64,000 nucleotides of DNA. Origin: PALSA-894 sp963757565. GTDB lineage: Bacteria > Pseudomonadota > Alphaproteobacteria > Rhizobiales > Xanthobacteraceae. The DNA is taken from positions 1 through 64,000 of the forward strand of contig CAVWSB010000010.1 in assembly GCA_963757565.1 (NCBI GenBank), read 5' to 3'. The notes beneath the pieces were generated by a model. The model worked only from the letters and a program-made list of their open reading frames with translations, was not told where the DNA came from and searched no databases. A program made the position numbers and the translations under genes. Positions 35,923 to 44,014 of this stretch are shown one piece after another. The first letter of the stretch is position 1. Each line of letters begins with the position of its first letter.

Positions 35923-37116
35923 TCAAGCCTTTTTGGTCAGCGAGCTGAGGGGGACGTCGAGCGTATAGACGAAGCCTGTCGGCTCGTACGCGAGATCGAC
36001 CTTGCCGTTCAGCTGCTGCCCGAGCGAACCCATCATGCGAGTCCCAAAGCTGCGGCGGGTCGGCGCTTCCACCGGCGGTCCACCCTTTTCGGTCCAGGTG
36101 AGCCGCAGGCGTTGAGTTTCATCATCAACCGCCCACGCGATCTCGACGCGGCCACCGGGAACCGACAACGCGCCAAACTTCGTGGTGTTCGTACAAAGTT
36201 CGTTGAAGGTCATCGCCAGGGCAATGACAGCACTGGAGGTGATACCGAGATCAGGGCCATCGACCGAAAAACATCCCGACGCACGAGCATCATACGGCTC
36301 AGTCGCCCCGCGAACTATGTCCATCAAGCTCGCGTTCGCCCAACTGACCTGCATCAGCAGGTCATGAGCGCGCCCCAATGCAACCAACCGCCCTTCAATG
36401 GCTTGTTGCGCGTGCTCCATGCCGGTCGCCGTCCGTAGGGTCTGGGACGCAATGGCGCTCACGGTCGCGAGCGTATTCTTGATGCGATGATGAAGTTCTT
36501 CGAGAATAATCTTCTGCAGTTTGTCAGCGGCCTCGCGCTCTTCTGCATCAATGCCCACCTGCGCGAGCAGCGCCTTGCCATCAAGGACGGCCTGTTCAAG
36601 CATCCGTCTGAGGCTGTCATTCTCGGCGGTTAAGAATTCCTGCTCAGTCGAATGCGAAACCGCACCGCTGGGCTTTGGTCTTGTGAGTGCCTCGACAGCA
36701 AGCGGAATCGCAGCCTTGGGAACAACTTTCAGCGCACCGGCGCCAACCATGTCCTGAAGTTCAGTGATCATCTGCTTTACTTCAAGCGGCTTGCCAAAGA
36801 AGAGGCTATCGGCCGGCTTGTCTTCATCGGACACTTTGACCTGGCCAGAAACCAGGATGATCTTGATGGACGGCCATCGATCGTGAACCGCGTGCGCAAG
36901 CTTCAGTCCATCCATCGTGCCGGGCATCTGGATGTCGGAAAATAACAGCGAAATGTCTGACCGCGACTCGAGAATGGCCAGCGCTTCGTCGGCGCTAACC
37001 GCTTCGACGGCGGTGAAGCCGGCATCCTCGACGATGTCCACGGCGCGCATGCGCAGCACCATTTCATCCTCAACGACCAAAACATTCGTCGTGGGGTGGG
37101 TTGGATCAGATGACAT
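35923..37116 (-). CDS. Response regulator-HWE histidine kinase hybrid
   Basis: 397 residues with an N-terminal receiver domain (acidic pair in 'VVEDE', phospho-Asp61 in 'LLFSDIQMPG', Lys109 in 'FFGKPLE'), a short coiled linker (about 160-200), and an HWE kinase: His210 in 'LEELHHRIKNTLATVSAIAS', 'ALAMTFNELCTNTTKFGAL' and the WxE motif 'LTWTEKGG'. A receiver ahead of an HWE kinase lets another kinase gate this one; the GAF kinase downstream (105 bases away, same strand) is a natural partner. Probably acts on the general stress phosphorelay. Confidence 0.88.
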   Translation of the reverse strand: MSSDPTHPTTNVLVVEDEMVLRMRAVDIVEDAGFTAVEAVSADEALAILESRSDISLLFSDIQMPGTMDGLKLAHAVHDRWPSIKIILVSGQVKVSDEDKPADSLFFGKPLEVKQMITELQDMVGAGALKVVPKAAIPLAVEALTRPKPSGAVSHSTEQEFLTAENDSLRRMLEQAVLDGKALLAQVGIDAEEREAADKLQKIILEELHHRIKNTLATVSAIASQTLRTATGMEHAQQAIEGRLVALGRAHDLLMQVSWANASLMDIVRGATEPYDARASGCFSVDGPDLGITSSAVIALAMTFNELCTNTTKFGALSVPGGRVEIAWAVDDETQRLRLTWTEKGGPPVEAPTRRSFGTRMMGSLGQQLNGKVDLAYEPTGFVYTLDVPLSSLTKKA

Positions 37117-37261
37117 CAGTCGACCTTCATGGTGAGCGATAAGAAGCCGAGCCCCTTGTCGGAGTGGCGTCAGCCTTGCTGATACCGGCCAAATTTGTGT
37201 CGCGCGGTGGCCCCGTCACTTGTCAGCGGGATCTTGCCGCCATGAGTGGACGCAAGACGGA

Positions 37262-37543
37262 TCAATGCCTGATCAAACTCACGACACGGACTTGCCGGAC
37301 GTCATCGGCGGACCGTCGCAGATCGAATTGGCACTTCTGATCGAAGCTGGGCCATGACTGCGCCGAACAGGCAGATCCGGTCACGAGTCTGGGCAACCGG
37401 TCGGCCTTCTTAAGAACTCTCGGGCCATCGATTTCAGGGCGCACTTGTGCGGCCGCAGGCGCAATGGGCGTCAGGAACGCCGCCCAAATTCCTAGCAGCG
37501 CAGCGGCGACACCGGCCGCGATCGTTTGAAGAAGTCGGAACAT
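37262..37543 (-). CDS. Small secreted hypothetical protein
   Basis: 93 residues from ATG 37541-37543, preceded by GGGGAG. A signal peptide ('FRLLQTIAAGVAAALLGIWA') ends at 'PAAAQ', then about 60 residues with two cysteines ('SACSAQSWPSFDQKCQFDL') that could form one disulfide. Family not recognised. Transcribed divergently from the L,D-transpeptidase gene; an EcfG-type promoter candidate lies at 37608-37632. Probably a periplasmic stress protein. Confidence 0.7.
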   Translation of the reverse strand: MFRLLQTIAAGVAAALLGIWAAFLTPIAPAAAQVRPEIDGPRVLKKADRLPRLVTGSACSAQSWPSFDQKCQFDLRRSADDVRQVRVVSLIRH

Positions 37544-37607
37544 TTGGAACTCCCCTACCGTATAGAGGTAAGTGTTAACGTCCCTCCAAGTTCCATCGTA
37601 TGTAATT

Positions 37608-37632
37608 AACTTCAAGTATTTTGGGTTGTTCC
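37608..37632 (-). promoter_or_regulatory. EcfG-type promoter (one mismatch)
   Basis: Minus strand: GGAAC (37632-37628), 16 bases, AGTT (37611-37608; consensus CGTT). It would start a transcript about 57 bases upstream of the 37543 ATG. The intergenic stretch is AT-rich and also serves the divergent L,D-transpeptidase. Confidence 0.5.
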
Positions 37633-37779
37633 ATCATAGAATTATCGTTCTTTCTTCACGACTACTGTCGCATCCGTCGTAACTGTCTTTCGGCTTGAAA
37701 ACAAATCCGTCAACGATACGTTGGGTTGAGGAACTTTTATCTTTCGAACAACTTACCTCTGCAGGGCTAGGGGAAAGTT

Positions 37780-38424
37780 ATGAACATCCGAACGATGACG
37801 GCGAAGTCTGCGGCTCTTCTCTTAACCGCAGGGTGGATCGGCACCGCTGCTGCAGCGCCCGCTCCCCACTACACACCTGATGATCCCGGTCGCTTGGTTG
37901 CCGCCGAGGTCCGCGGCGCTGCTTCAGAAGAGCCCGAGGCTGACTTTCGCCGGCAAATCGTCAATTACCGTACACAAGCTGCGGCGGGGACGATCGTCGT
38001 CGATACCGATCAGACCTATCTCTATTACGTTCTCGGCGACGGAACCGCGATCCGCTATGGCATTGGTGTCGGGCGGGAGGGTTTCACCTGGTCCGGGGCG
38101 CAGACTGTAACCCGCATGGCGGAGTGGCCGGACTGGACGCCCCCGCAAGAGATGATCGAGCGCCAGCCTTATCTTCCCCGCTGGATGGCTGGAGGTACCG
38201 GCAATCCGCTTGGCGCTCGCGCCATCTATCTCGGCACCTCCGTGTACCGGATTCACGGCACCAATATGCCAGAGACCATCGGTCACAAGGTTTCGAGCGG
38301 TTGCATCCGCATGCTCAATGCCGATGTGATTGATCTTTACAGCCGCGTCACGCTTGGCACGAAGATCGTCGTGCTTCCGAGCCCCGGTGCAACCATCGCC
38401 ACGGCACTACCGAAGCGCTTCTGA
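37780..38424 (+). CDS. L,D-transpeptidase (YkuD family)
   Basis: 214 residues. Signal peptide (1-26), then a YkuD catalytic domain: 'AGTIVVDTDQTYLYYVL' is the first strand pair, and the active site is His159 in 'RIHGTN' with Cys175 and Arg177 in 'VSSGCIRM'. Such enzymes make 3-3 peptidoglycan cross-links or attach proteins to peptidoglycan in the periplasm and help under envelope stress. ATG at 37780 follows AGGGGAAAG. Length and motifs are normal. No substrate partner gene is adjacent. Confidence 0.92.
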   Translation: MNIRTMTAKSAALLLTAGWIGTAAAAPAPHYTPDDPGRLVAAEVRGAASEEPEADFRRQIVNYRTQAAAGTIVVDTDQTYLYYVLGDGTAIRYGIGVGREGFTWSGAQTVTRMAEWPDWTPPQEMIERQPYLPRWMAGGTGNPLGARAIYLGTSVYRIHGTNMPETIGHKVSSGCIRMLNADVIDLYSRVTLGTKIVVLPSPGATIATALPKRF

Positions 38425-38522
38425 CAATCGCCGCACGTGTGGCCACACGGTCCGCGCCTTGTCGTCCGCAGCGATGTTGTCGACCGCCAGATGGTTGATC
38501 AGCAACTCACCGAGGAAAACAC

Positions 38523-38894
38523 ATGCGTTTGATCCTTAAGGCCGGCGTACTGGCGTTGACGCTGACCGCTATTGCCGCATCGACCCAAGCAGGAAAGCTT
38601 AAGAACGCCCCGGCCAGCGTCACGCTTGAAAGCGATGACATCGGCGGGAACTCGGTAGTTGCGGCAGGAGAGGTTCTCGTTAGCCTTCCTTCAAACCTTT
38701 CTCTTGAGGCGATCGATGCGTTGGCGCAGCGCCATCGACTGACGCGCATGGAATCTCAGTCCAGTGCGCTGCTGGGCAGAACAGTTCATCGCTGGAGGAT
38801 CGTTGATGGGCGCTCGGTACCGAGCGTCATATTCGCACTTAAGCGCGATGGCGGCGTCGATGCTCAGCCAAACAACATCTACACCTTGCAATAA
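38523..38894 (+). CDS. Secreted protein resembling a stand-alone subtilase propeptide
   Basis: 123 residues. Signal peptide 'MRLILKAGVLALTLTAIAAS', then 'GEVLVSLPSNLSLEAIDALA', 'QRHRLTRMESQSSALLGRTV', 'HRWRIVDGRSVPSVIFALKR' and the end 'DAQPNNIYTLQ'. The pattern of a strand, helix, R-H-R-L, strand, 'RSVP', helix and 'QPN-x-Y' is that of the N-terminal inhibitor/chaperone domain of S8 (subtilisin-like) proteases, and the protein ends just where the protease domain would begin. No S8 catalytic domain follows. It may be a free protease inhibitor. The resemblance is from memory of the family. Confidence 0.6.
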   Translation: MRLILKAGVLALTLTAIAASTQAGKLKNAPASVTLESDDIGGNSVVAAGEVLVSLPSNLSLEAIDALAQRHRLTRMESQSSALLGRTVHRWRIVDGRSVPSVIFALKRDGGVDAQPNNIYTLQ

Positions 38895-39006
38895 GTGGCC
38901 AGAGACATCGAATGACACTCGGAGCACGCGCGCAGTTCGTCGCCATATCAAACAGCGTATTGGCGGCATTGATCCGAGCCAAAGAGGCTCGTTTGGGAGA
39001 CGTGGG

Positions 39007-39738
39007 ATGACAAGAACAGTAGCGACGCTCATTGCGGCTCTCTTATGCATAATCGGCGCTGGGACAGCCCATGCCGAGTGTCAAATCGCGGATGCAAAAC
39101 TCGAGGAGGCAATCCTCAACAACCCCCAGCTCCGGGGGATCGCAAATCGGCAAGCCGTGCGCGACTTACGTAGTCTGCGCGACGCGGCCTTCACATTACA
39201 ATCCTACGGTCGCCATGACGATTGCGAACGGCTGCTGGCGAATATCCGCGAGCTGATTGCCGGTCCCGTGATGAGTTCACTCGGAGACAGCGATGAAGAG
39301 AACGCAGACAAGCAAAATACGGCTCGCGAGCGGCAGGTTCATCCAGGCGCGCAGTTAGGCGGTCGAGACAAGAAAGATGCGAAACCGCTCGTGAAAATTG
39401 ACGACCTCGCTCCCGGCCTCCGAGCCGATGAAATTATCGGTGCAGAGGTGCGCAGTTCGGACGACAAGATCGTCGGCGAGGTCAGAAACATTGTCTTCGG
39501 AACGAAGGACGGCCGAGACTACGCGATCGTGGCATCGGGCGGCTTTTTTACGACCGGAAAGAGCAGCATCGTTGTTCCGCTTCAATCTCTTCAGGTATCG
39601 CAGGAGCGCGTCAGCTTCTTTCTACCCATAACAAAAGAGGCCGTTGGAAGTGTCTCACTCATGCCGGATGAAGAATACAAATGGCTCTCTGACAATCGCT
39701 GGCGTAGCAAGAATGACGCCATTTTTGTCCGCCACTAA
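39007..39738 (+). CDS. PRC-barrel domain protein, secreted
   Basis: 243 residues from ATG 39007. Signal peptide ('LIAALLCIIGAGTAHA'), a helical N-terminal part with two cysteines ('ECQIADAKLEEAILNN', 'HDDCERLLANIREL'), a charged linker, then a PRC barrel (about 135-235): 'DEIIGAEVRSSDDKIVGEVR', 'DYAIVASGGFFTTGKSSIVV', 'EEYKWLSDNRW'. PRC barrels are small beta-barrels involved in protein or ligand binding; in rhizobia many secreted ones are stress-induced and of unknown function. Frame upstream of 39007 is open but lacks a plausible start. Confidence 0.82.
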   Translation: MTRTVATLIAALLCIIGAGTAHAECQIADAKLEEAILNNPQLRGIANRQAVRDLRSLRDAAFTLQSYGRHDDCERLLANIRELIAGPVMSSLGDSDEENADKQNTARERQVHPGAQLGGRDKKDAKPLVKIDDLAPGLRADEIIGAEVRSSDDKIVGEVRNIVFGTKDGRDYAIVASGGFFTTGKSSIVVPLQSLQVSQERVSFFLPITKEAVGSVSLMPDEEYKWLSDNRWRSKNDAIFVRH

Positions 39739-39763
39739 AATACCCCCACTTTTCGGTGTACAA

Positions 39764-39964
39764 ATGTTGTCGGTAGACCTTTGGCAATCAATCACCAGCT
39801 TCACGAAGAAATTAGGGGCGGCTTTCATTAGCCCTCCGTCCCCAGCACTCATCGTTCATGACCCCGATGCGGAGCAGCCGCACGACCTAGATGATCCTTT
39901 CTTCGATCAGAAAATTCAACAACAGATAGGTGAGACAATTGCGAAGTCCGCGGAGAAAAAGTGA
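39764..39964 (+). CDS. Small hypothetical protein
   Basis: 66 residues from ATG 39764 ('MLSVDLWQSITSFTKKLGAA'); ATG 39713 in the same frame would add 17 residues and overlap the PRC gene. The C-terminus is acidic then helical ('DDPFFDQKIQQQIGETIAKS'). No signal peptide or strong ribosome site. Family not recognised. Composition is protein-like and it directly follows the PRC gene. Confidence 0.45.
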   Translation: MLSVDLWQSITSFTKKLGAAFISPPSPALIVHDPDAEQPHDLDDPFFDQKIQQQIGETIAKSAEKK

Positions 39965-40039
39965 TGCGGCGTTTTGTTCTCACTGACCCGCCATCCCGAT
40001 TGTGGTGTTTTTAAATTCGCGAGCCTTTTCGATGATCCA

Positions 40040-40210
40040 GCAAGCAGCCGACGGGGGGCGCGGCGGTTTACGGCGAGCCGGGGCTCGATCGACGGACACG
40101 ACGCGCTCGGCAAGCTCGCCAGTGATCCCGGCTGATCTACTGTTCACCGACGTGGTGATGCCGGCGAGAAACCGGGAGCATGAACGCGCCGCCGCTGGCG
40201 GAGCCGACGT
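40040..40210 (+). pseudogene. Response-regulator receiver domain fragment
   Basis: In two adjoining frames the sequence reads 'DGHDALGKLASDPG' and 'ADLLFTDVVMPAR', matching the middle of a receiver domain with its phospho-Asp and the following MPG-like turn; a third bit suggests the next helix. No start, acidic pair or lysine strand is present. This is a decayed fragment of about 50 codons between the PRC/hypothetical genes and the TRAP operon. No gene is supported in 40211-40349. Confidence 0.45.
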
Positions 40211-40349
40211 CCCGACTACCTCATCTCAGTGAGCACCTACCGGGCTCAACGCGGTTCGATTTCTGAAATTCGAGGCTCTTCGGAGTCAGGATGCGACGCA
40301 CCAGAGCCGCTTCTCAGAAAGCAATCACTAGGCTTCTGTCGCCAGTCCG

Positions 40350-41624
40350 CTAATTGTAGAAATACCGTGGGATTGTGAGCACGACATCCGGGAAATAGGT
40401 GACGACGGCGAGTGCTGCAATTAGCGCAATCAGAAATGGCCAGGTTTCCCGGACAAACGTCTCCATGCTGATTTTGGTCATCGACATCACGATGAACATC
40501 AGCATCCCGATCGGAGGATGGATCAGACCCAGCATCAGATTGAGCGACACCATCACCCCGAAATGGACCGGGTCGATCGCCAACGCCTTCACGATCGGAA
40601 GCAGAACCGGAACGACGATGACCAGGATTGGGATCGTCTCCATGAAGCCGCCGAGAAACAGAAGCAAGAAGTTCACCGCCAGCAGAAACATCCATGGTGC
40701 GGTGTGATAGGTGAGCGCCAGCGAAGCAAGTTCGCGTGGAATGCTTTCGCGCGCTAGAATCCAGCTGAACAAAGCCGCGCAGGCGAGGATGATCATGATT
40801 TGGGCGCTATCGACCGCGACCTTGACCATGATCTCGGGGATCTGCGCGAGCCGCAGGTCGCCAATGATCATGCCGGCGATGAGCGCATAGGCAGCCGCCA
40901 CGATAGCCGCCTCGGTCGGGGTGAAATACCCGCCAAAGATGCCGCCGAGAATAATGATCGGCAGCATCAGAACGGGGATGGATGCAAAAATCTTCTGCCC
41001 GAGCACGCGCCACCCAAGCCATTCGCTGCGCGGGAAGTTGCGCCGAGTCGCGACCACCGTTACGGCGATCATCAGGAATGCCGTCATCAGGAAGCCCGGC
41101 GCGAAGCCCGCCAGAAACAGCTTGCCGACCGAGGTATCCGTAAGCGAGCCATAAACGACGAGGGGAATGCTCGGCGGGATGATCGGCCCAAGCGTCGCGG
41201 CAGCAGATTTGATCGCGGCCGCAAAGCCGAGCGGATAGCCGCCTGCACGCATCATGCCGATTTCGATCTTGCCCAGCGCCGCCATGTCGGCGACGGCCGA
41301 ACCGCTGATGCCGGAAAAGAGCATGCTGGAGATGACCGTCACATGACCAAGGCCGCCGCGAAAGTGGCCAACAAGAGCACGCGCCAGATCCACAAGACGC
41401 TGCGTAATCCCGCCATGCGCCATGAACTCGCCGGCAAGATAAAAGAACGGGATGGAGAGCAGGAGGAACTGATCTGTGCCGGCGCCGAGTTGCTGTGCGA
41501 CAACGATGAAGGGAATATCCCCTTTCAAGACGAGATAGCCGATCGAAACGGCGAGCATCGAATAGGCTACGGGGATGTTCAGAGAGAGCAACAGGACGAA
41601 GCCACCGAATAGAAGCCAGATCAT
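40350..41624 (-). CDS. TRAP transporter large permease (DctM-like)
   Basis: 424 residues from ATG 41622-41624, about 12 membrane segments. Typical DctM strings: 'LLLSIPFFYLAGEFMAHGGI', 'LFSGISGSAVADMAALGKIE', 'GPIIPPSIPLVVYG', 'GGYFTPTEAAIVAAAYALIA', 'HPPIGMLMFIVMSMTKIS'. The first two repeat the sodium/substrate site motifs of the ion-transporter superfamily. The ATG overlaps the DctQ stop (ATGA). Frame open upstream of the ATG reads antisense into DctQ and is rejected. Final gene of the GntR-DctPQM unit. Confidence 0.93.
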   Translation of the reverse strand: MIWLLFGGFVLLLSLNIPVAYSMLAVSIGYLVLKGDIPFIVVAQQLGAGTDQFLLLSIPFFYLAGEFMAHGGITQRLVDLARALVGHFRGGLGHVTVISSMLFSGISGSAVADMAALGKIEIGMMRAGGYPLGFAAAIKSAAATLGPIIPPSIPLVVYGSLTDTSVGKLFLAGFAPGFLMTAFLMIAVTVVATRRNFPRSEWLGWRVLGQKIFASIPVLMLPIIILGGIFGGYFTPTEAAIVAAAYALIAGMIIGDLRLAQIPEIMVKVAVDSAQIMIILACAALFSWILARESIPRELASLALTYHTAPWMFLLAVNFLLLFLGGFMETIPILVIVVPVLLPIVKALAIDPVHFGVMVSLNLMLGLIHPPIGMLMFIVMSMTKISMETFVRETWPFLIALIAALAVVTYFPDVVLTIPRYFYN

Positions 41625-42103
41625 GGGTCGCGCTCCGGCCTGCCGCGCAGTCGGCCGTAAACGTCTACCGCCATGTAAATAAGCCCGATGGCGAAACACA
41701 CCGGGACACTGACATAGAGCCACGCGCGCGTAACTTCCATTGCGGGATAGAGCAGCGGCACGGTGCGTTGCGCGAGTGTGATCCCCTGCCAGATCGCAAC
41801 CAGCGAACAGGTCGCGATCACGACGAGACGAAAAGCGTCGAGCGTGATTTGCGCCCGATGGCCGAACATGTTGCGCAATGTGTCGATGGAGAGATGCGAG
41901 TTGCTGCGCTGCCCGTAGGCCGCACCGAGAAAGATCATCCAGGCGAACAGCAGGACAGCAAACTCTTCCGCCCAGACGATCGCCGTACCCAAGAAAACAC
42001 GGCAAAGCACCTGGATGAAGATCGCCAGGGACATGATGGCTGTGAGGGTCGCAAGCGCGACCCACACAGCCTTGTCCAGTAACGTCAAGATGCGCCGGAT
42101 CAT
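41621..42103 (-). CDS. TRAP transporter small permease (DctQ-like)
   Basis: 160 residues with four membrane helices. 'AIVWAEEFAVLLFAWMIFLG' is the DctQ hallmark, followed by 'LSIDTLRNMFGHRAQITLDA'. Stop overlaps the DctM start by four bases. It supports the large permease in binding the periplasmic receptor. Confidence 0.92.
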   Translation of the reverse strand: MIRRILTLLDKAVWVALATLTAIMSLAIFIQVLCRVFLGTAIVWAEEFAVLLFAWMIFLGAAYGQRSNSHLSIDTLRNMFGHRAQITLDAFRLVVIATCSLVAIWQGITLAQRTVPLLYPAMEVTRAWLYVSVPVCFAIGLIYMAVDVYGRLRGRPERDP

Positions 42104-42136
42104 GGGCGCTCCGTGTCGCTCACGCCAAATGAGAGC

Positions 42137-43123
42137 TTACTTCGCGTCGCGAATCCGCTCGTAGAAACCCTTGGTCCACTTGCTCTCGAACTGCTTGTAG
42201 ACGTTGGCCGTTGCTTCACGGAATGACGCGATGTCGGGCTGCACGATCTTAACATTGTGCTGCTTGAGCTGTTCGATCGCGGCCTCGTCATTCTTAATCG
42301 TGAGGTCGGTTTGATAATCGCCGGCATCGATCGCGGCCTGCACCAGCACCTTCTGCCACTCGGGCTTCAAGCTCTTGAATAGGGGCTCGTTGATGATGAC
42401 AACCTGGTTCTGCAGGATGTGTCCGGTGAGGTTAAGGTTGTTGATCACTTCCCAGAACGCGCGCGCCGAATAAACGTTCGCGGGATTATCCAGGCCCTCG
42501 ATCACGCCCGTCTGCAGGCCCGTGTAGACTTCCTTGAAGTCCATCGAGATGACGTTCGCGCCCATAGCGCGCATCGTCTCGATATAGATCGTGGTCGGCT
42601 GCATCCGGATCTTGCGACCCTTGAGGTCGGCCGGCGTCTTGACCTCGAAGCCCTTAGTTGCCACGTGCCGCGCGCCGAAGAACCAGCCCATGTCGAGCAG
42701 GCGGATGCCAGTTTTGGCGATCATCTCCTTGTTGATTTCTTCGCCGATCGGACCGCGAACGACCTTCATCATGTGATCGACGTCGCGCCACAGATACGGT
42801 GCGGCGAACGCCTCCAGGCTCGGCAGGAACCGTCCGACCGCGCCAGACGAGCCCATGTACAGGTCGATGGTGCCGAACTGCACGCCCTCGGTCGATTCCT
42901 GCTCGGTGCCAAGCTGACCATCGGCGAATAGCTGGAGCCTGAGCGCCCCGTTGGTTCGCTGCGCGACCAGCTCGGCCATCTTCTCCATCCCCTTGTAGGA
43001 GGGCTGGCCCGTCGCCTGGATGGTGGCGAACTTCAACACCTTCTCTTGGGCGTTCGCGTTGCTTGGCGGCAGCCCCATCAAGCTTGCGGCTGCGAGCGCG
43101 ATGGCGAGACGATAATGCTTCAT
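42137..43123 (-). CDS. TRAP transporter substrate-binding protein (DctP-like)
   Basis: 328 residues from ATG 43121-43123. Signal peptide ends 'NANAQ'; 'VLKFATIQATGQPSYKGMEK' starts the receptor. The ligand-binding arginine region 'LKGRKIRMQPTTIYIETMRA' and 'MGANVISMDFKEVYTGLQTG' are the conserved DctP segments; the arginine usually holds a substrate carboxylate. ATG overlaps the GntR stop (TGATG) with GGGAGGAAAG upstream, so regulator and receptor are coupled. The divergent Ldh_2 dehydrogenase suggests a 2-hydroxy or 2-keto acid ligand, an inference from context. Confidence 0.92.
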   Translation of the reverse strand: MKHYRLAIALAAASLMGLPPSNANAQEKVLKFATIQATGQPSYKGMEKMAELVAQRTNGALRLQLFADGQLGTEQESTEGVQFGTIDLYMGSSGAVGRFLPSLEAFAAPYLWRDVDHMMKVVRGPIGEEINKEMIAKTGIRLLDMGWFFGARHVATKGFEVKTPADLKGRKIRMQPTTIYIETMRAMGANVISMDFKEVYTGLQTGVIEGLDNPANVYSARAFWEVINNLNLTGHILQNQVVIINEPLFKSLKPEWQKVLVQAAIDAGDYQTDLTIKNDEAAIEQLKQHNVKIVQPDIASFREATANVYKQFESKWTKGFYERIRDAK

Positions 43124-43926
43124 CACTTTCCTCCCTTGTTGCGGCGAGCTTTTGCCGCGATCTTTTTGATTTTCGATTGAGCCAGCCAGTAGAACTCTTC
43201 AACCTGCATCAGGTGACGATTCATCTCCCGTTCGGCGACGTCGGCGTCGCCTTTGCGAATTGCCTCATAGATGAGACGATGGCAGCGCATGGCAGCCGCC
43301 ATCGAGCCCTTCGGACCCACTGAGTCGGAGCGCTGCGCACTCAGCCACATGTCGAGCGCGCGATAGAGCATCACGATCAGTTCACTGCCAGTGACTTGGG
43401 CCAGCGCAAGATGAAAATCCACGTCTGTCCGGATGAAGGCCTCGGGATCATGGCTCGCGTTTTCGTTTTGGATCAGTGCGTGTTTGAGCGCGGCGATTTC
43501 GGACGCGCGCGCCTTCTGCGCTGCCTCGCGCGCGACCGCGCCCTCCAGGATACGGCGGGCGTACTGGAAGTCACGCATCCCACCCTCGGTCGACAGGTAA
43601 AGCCCGACCGATCCGGAGAGCGTTGAGAAAATGACGTCCGGCGTCGGGCGCGCGACAACCGGACGCGCGCCATTCTGCGTCGCGACCACGCCTTTGCGCT
43701 GCAGTTCGAACAGCGCCTCGCGGATCGCCGTGCGTCCGACCGAGAAGAGTTGGGTCAATTCGCGCTCGGACGGCAGCGTATCGCCGGGCTGCAATCGGCC
43801 TGACACGATGAGCTCTTCAATGTGAGAGGACACCTGCTCATAGAGCCGCCCACGCTCGATCGGCGTACGGCGCAGCCGTGCTTCAATCGCGACCGCCAAG
43901 GGATTTAAGCCGTCCTTCATCAGCAT
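43123..43926 (-). CDS. GntR-family transcriptional regulator with FCD domain
   Basis: 267 residues from ATG 43924-43926. Winged helix: 'LYEQVSSHIEELIVSGRLQP', 'GDTLPSERELTQLFSVGRTA', 'IREALFELQRKGVVATQNGA'. The C-terminal FCD domain has the metal/ligand acids and histidines 'DFHLALAQVTGSELIVMLYR' and 'CHRLIYEAIRKGDADVAERE'. FadR/FCD regulators respond to carboxylates and usually repress the adjacent catabolic genes. It sits between the TRAP operon and the divergent Ldh_2/AKR genes, so it probably controls both. A direct repeat TACCA-N3-TACCA lies at 43937-43949. Confidence 0.9.
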   Translation of the reverse strand: MLMKDGLNPLAVAIEARLRRTPIERGRLYEQVSSHIEELIVSGRLQPGDTLPSERELTQLFSVGRTAIREALFELQRKGVVATQNGARPVVARPTPDVIFSTLSGSVGLYLSTEGGMRDFQYARRILEGAVAREAAQKARASEIAALKHALIQNENASHDPEAFIRTDVDFHLALAQVTGSELIVMLYRALDMWLSAQRSDSVGPKGSMAAAMRCHRLIYEAIRKGDADVAEREMNRHLMQVEEFYWLAQSKIKKIAAKARRNKGGK

Positions 43927-44014
43927 TGACCTATCATACCAACGTACCATACTGAAGGCCGCCCGCAAGAACCTGGCAAAGGCTCGGCTCGCCCGTATCG
44001 TGAGGAACGCGGAC
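43927..44014. promoter_or_regulatory. Divergent promoter region, GntR/TRAP and Ldh_2/AKR operons
   Basis: 88 bases separate the two divergent operons. 'ATACCAacgTACCAT' (43936-43950) is the only compact repeat and lies close to the GntR start, suitable for an operator. No consensus FCD-regulator dyad is certain. Confidence 0.45.

Noticed and set aside
41625..42065. N-terminal extension of the DctM frame upstream of 41624
   Set aside because: It overlaps the real DctQ gene in another frame and ATG 41622-41624 gives the normal DctM start with ATGA coupling.
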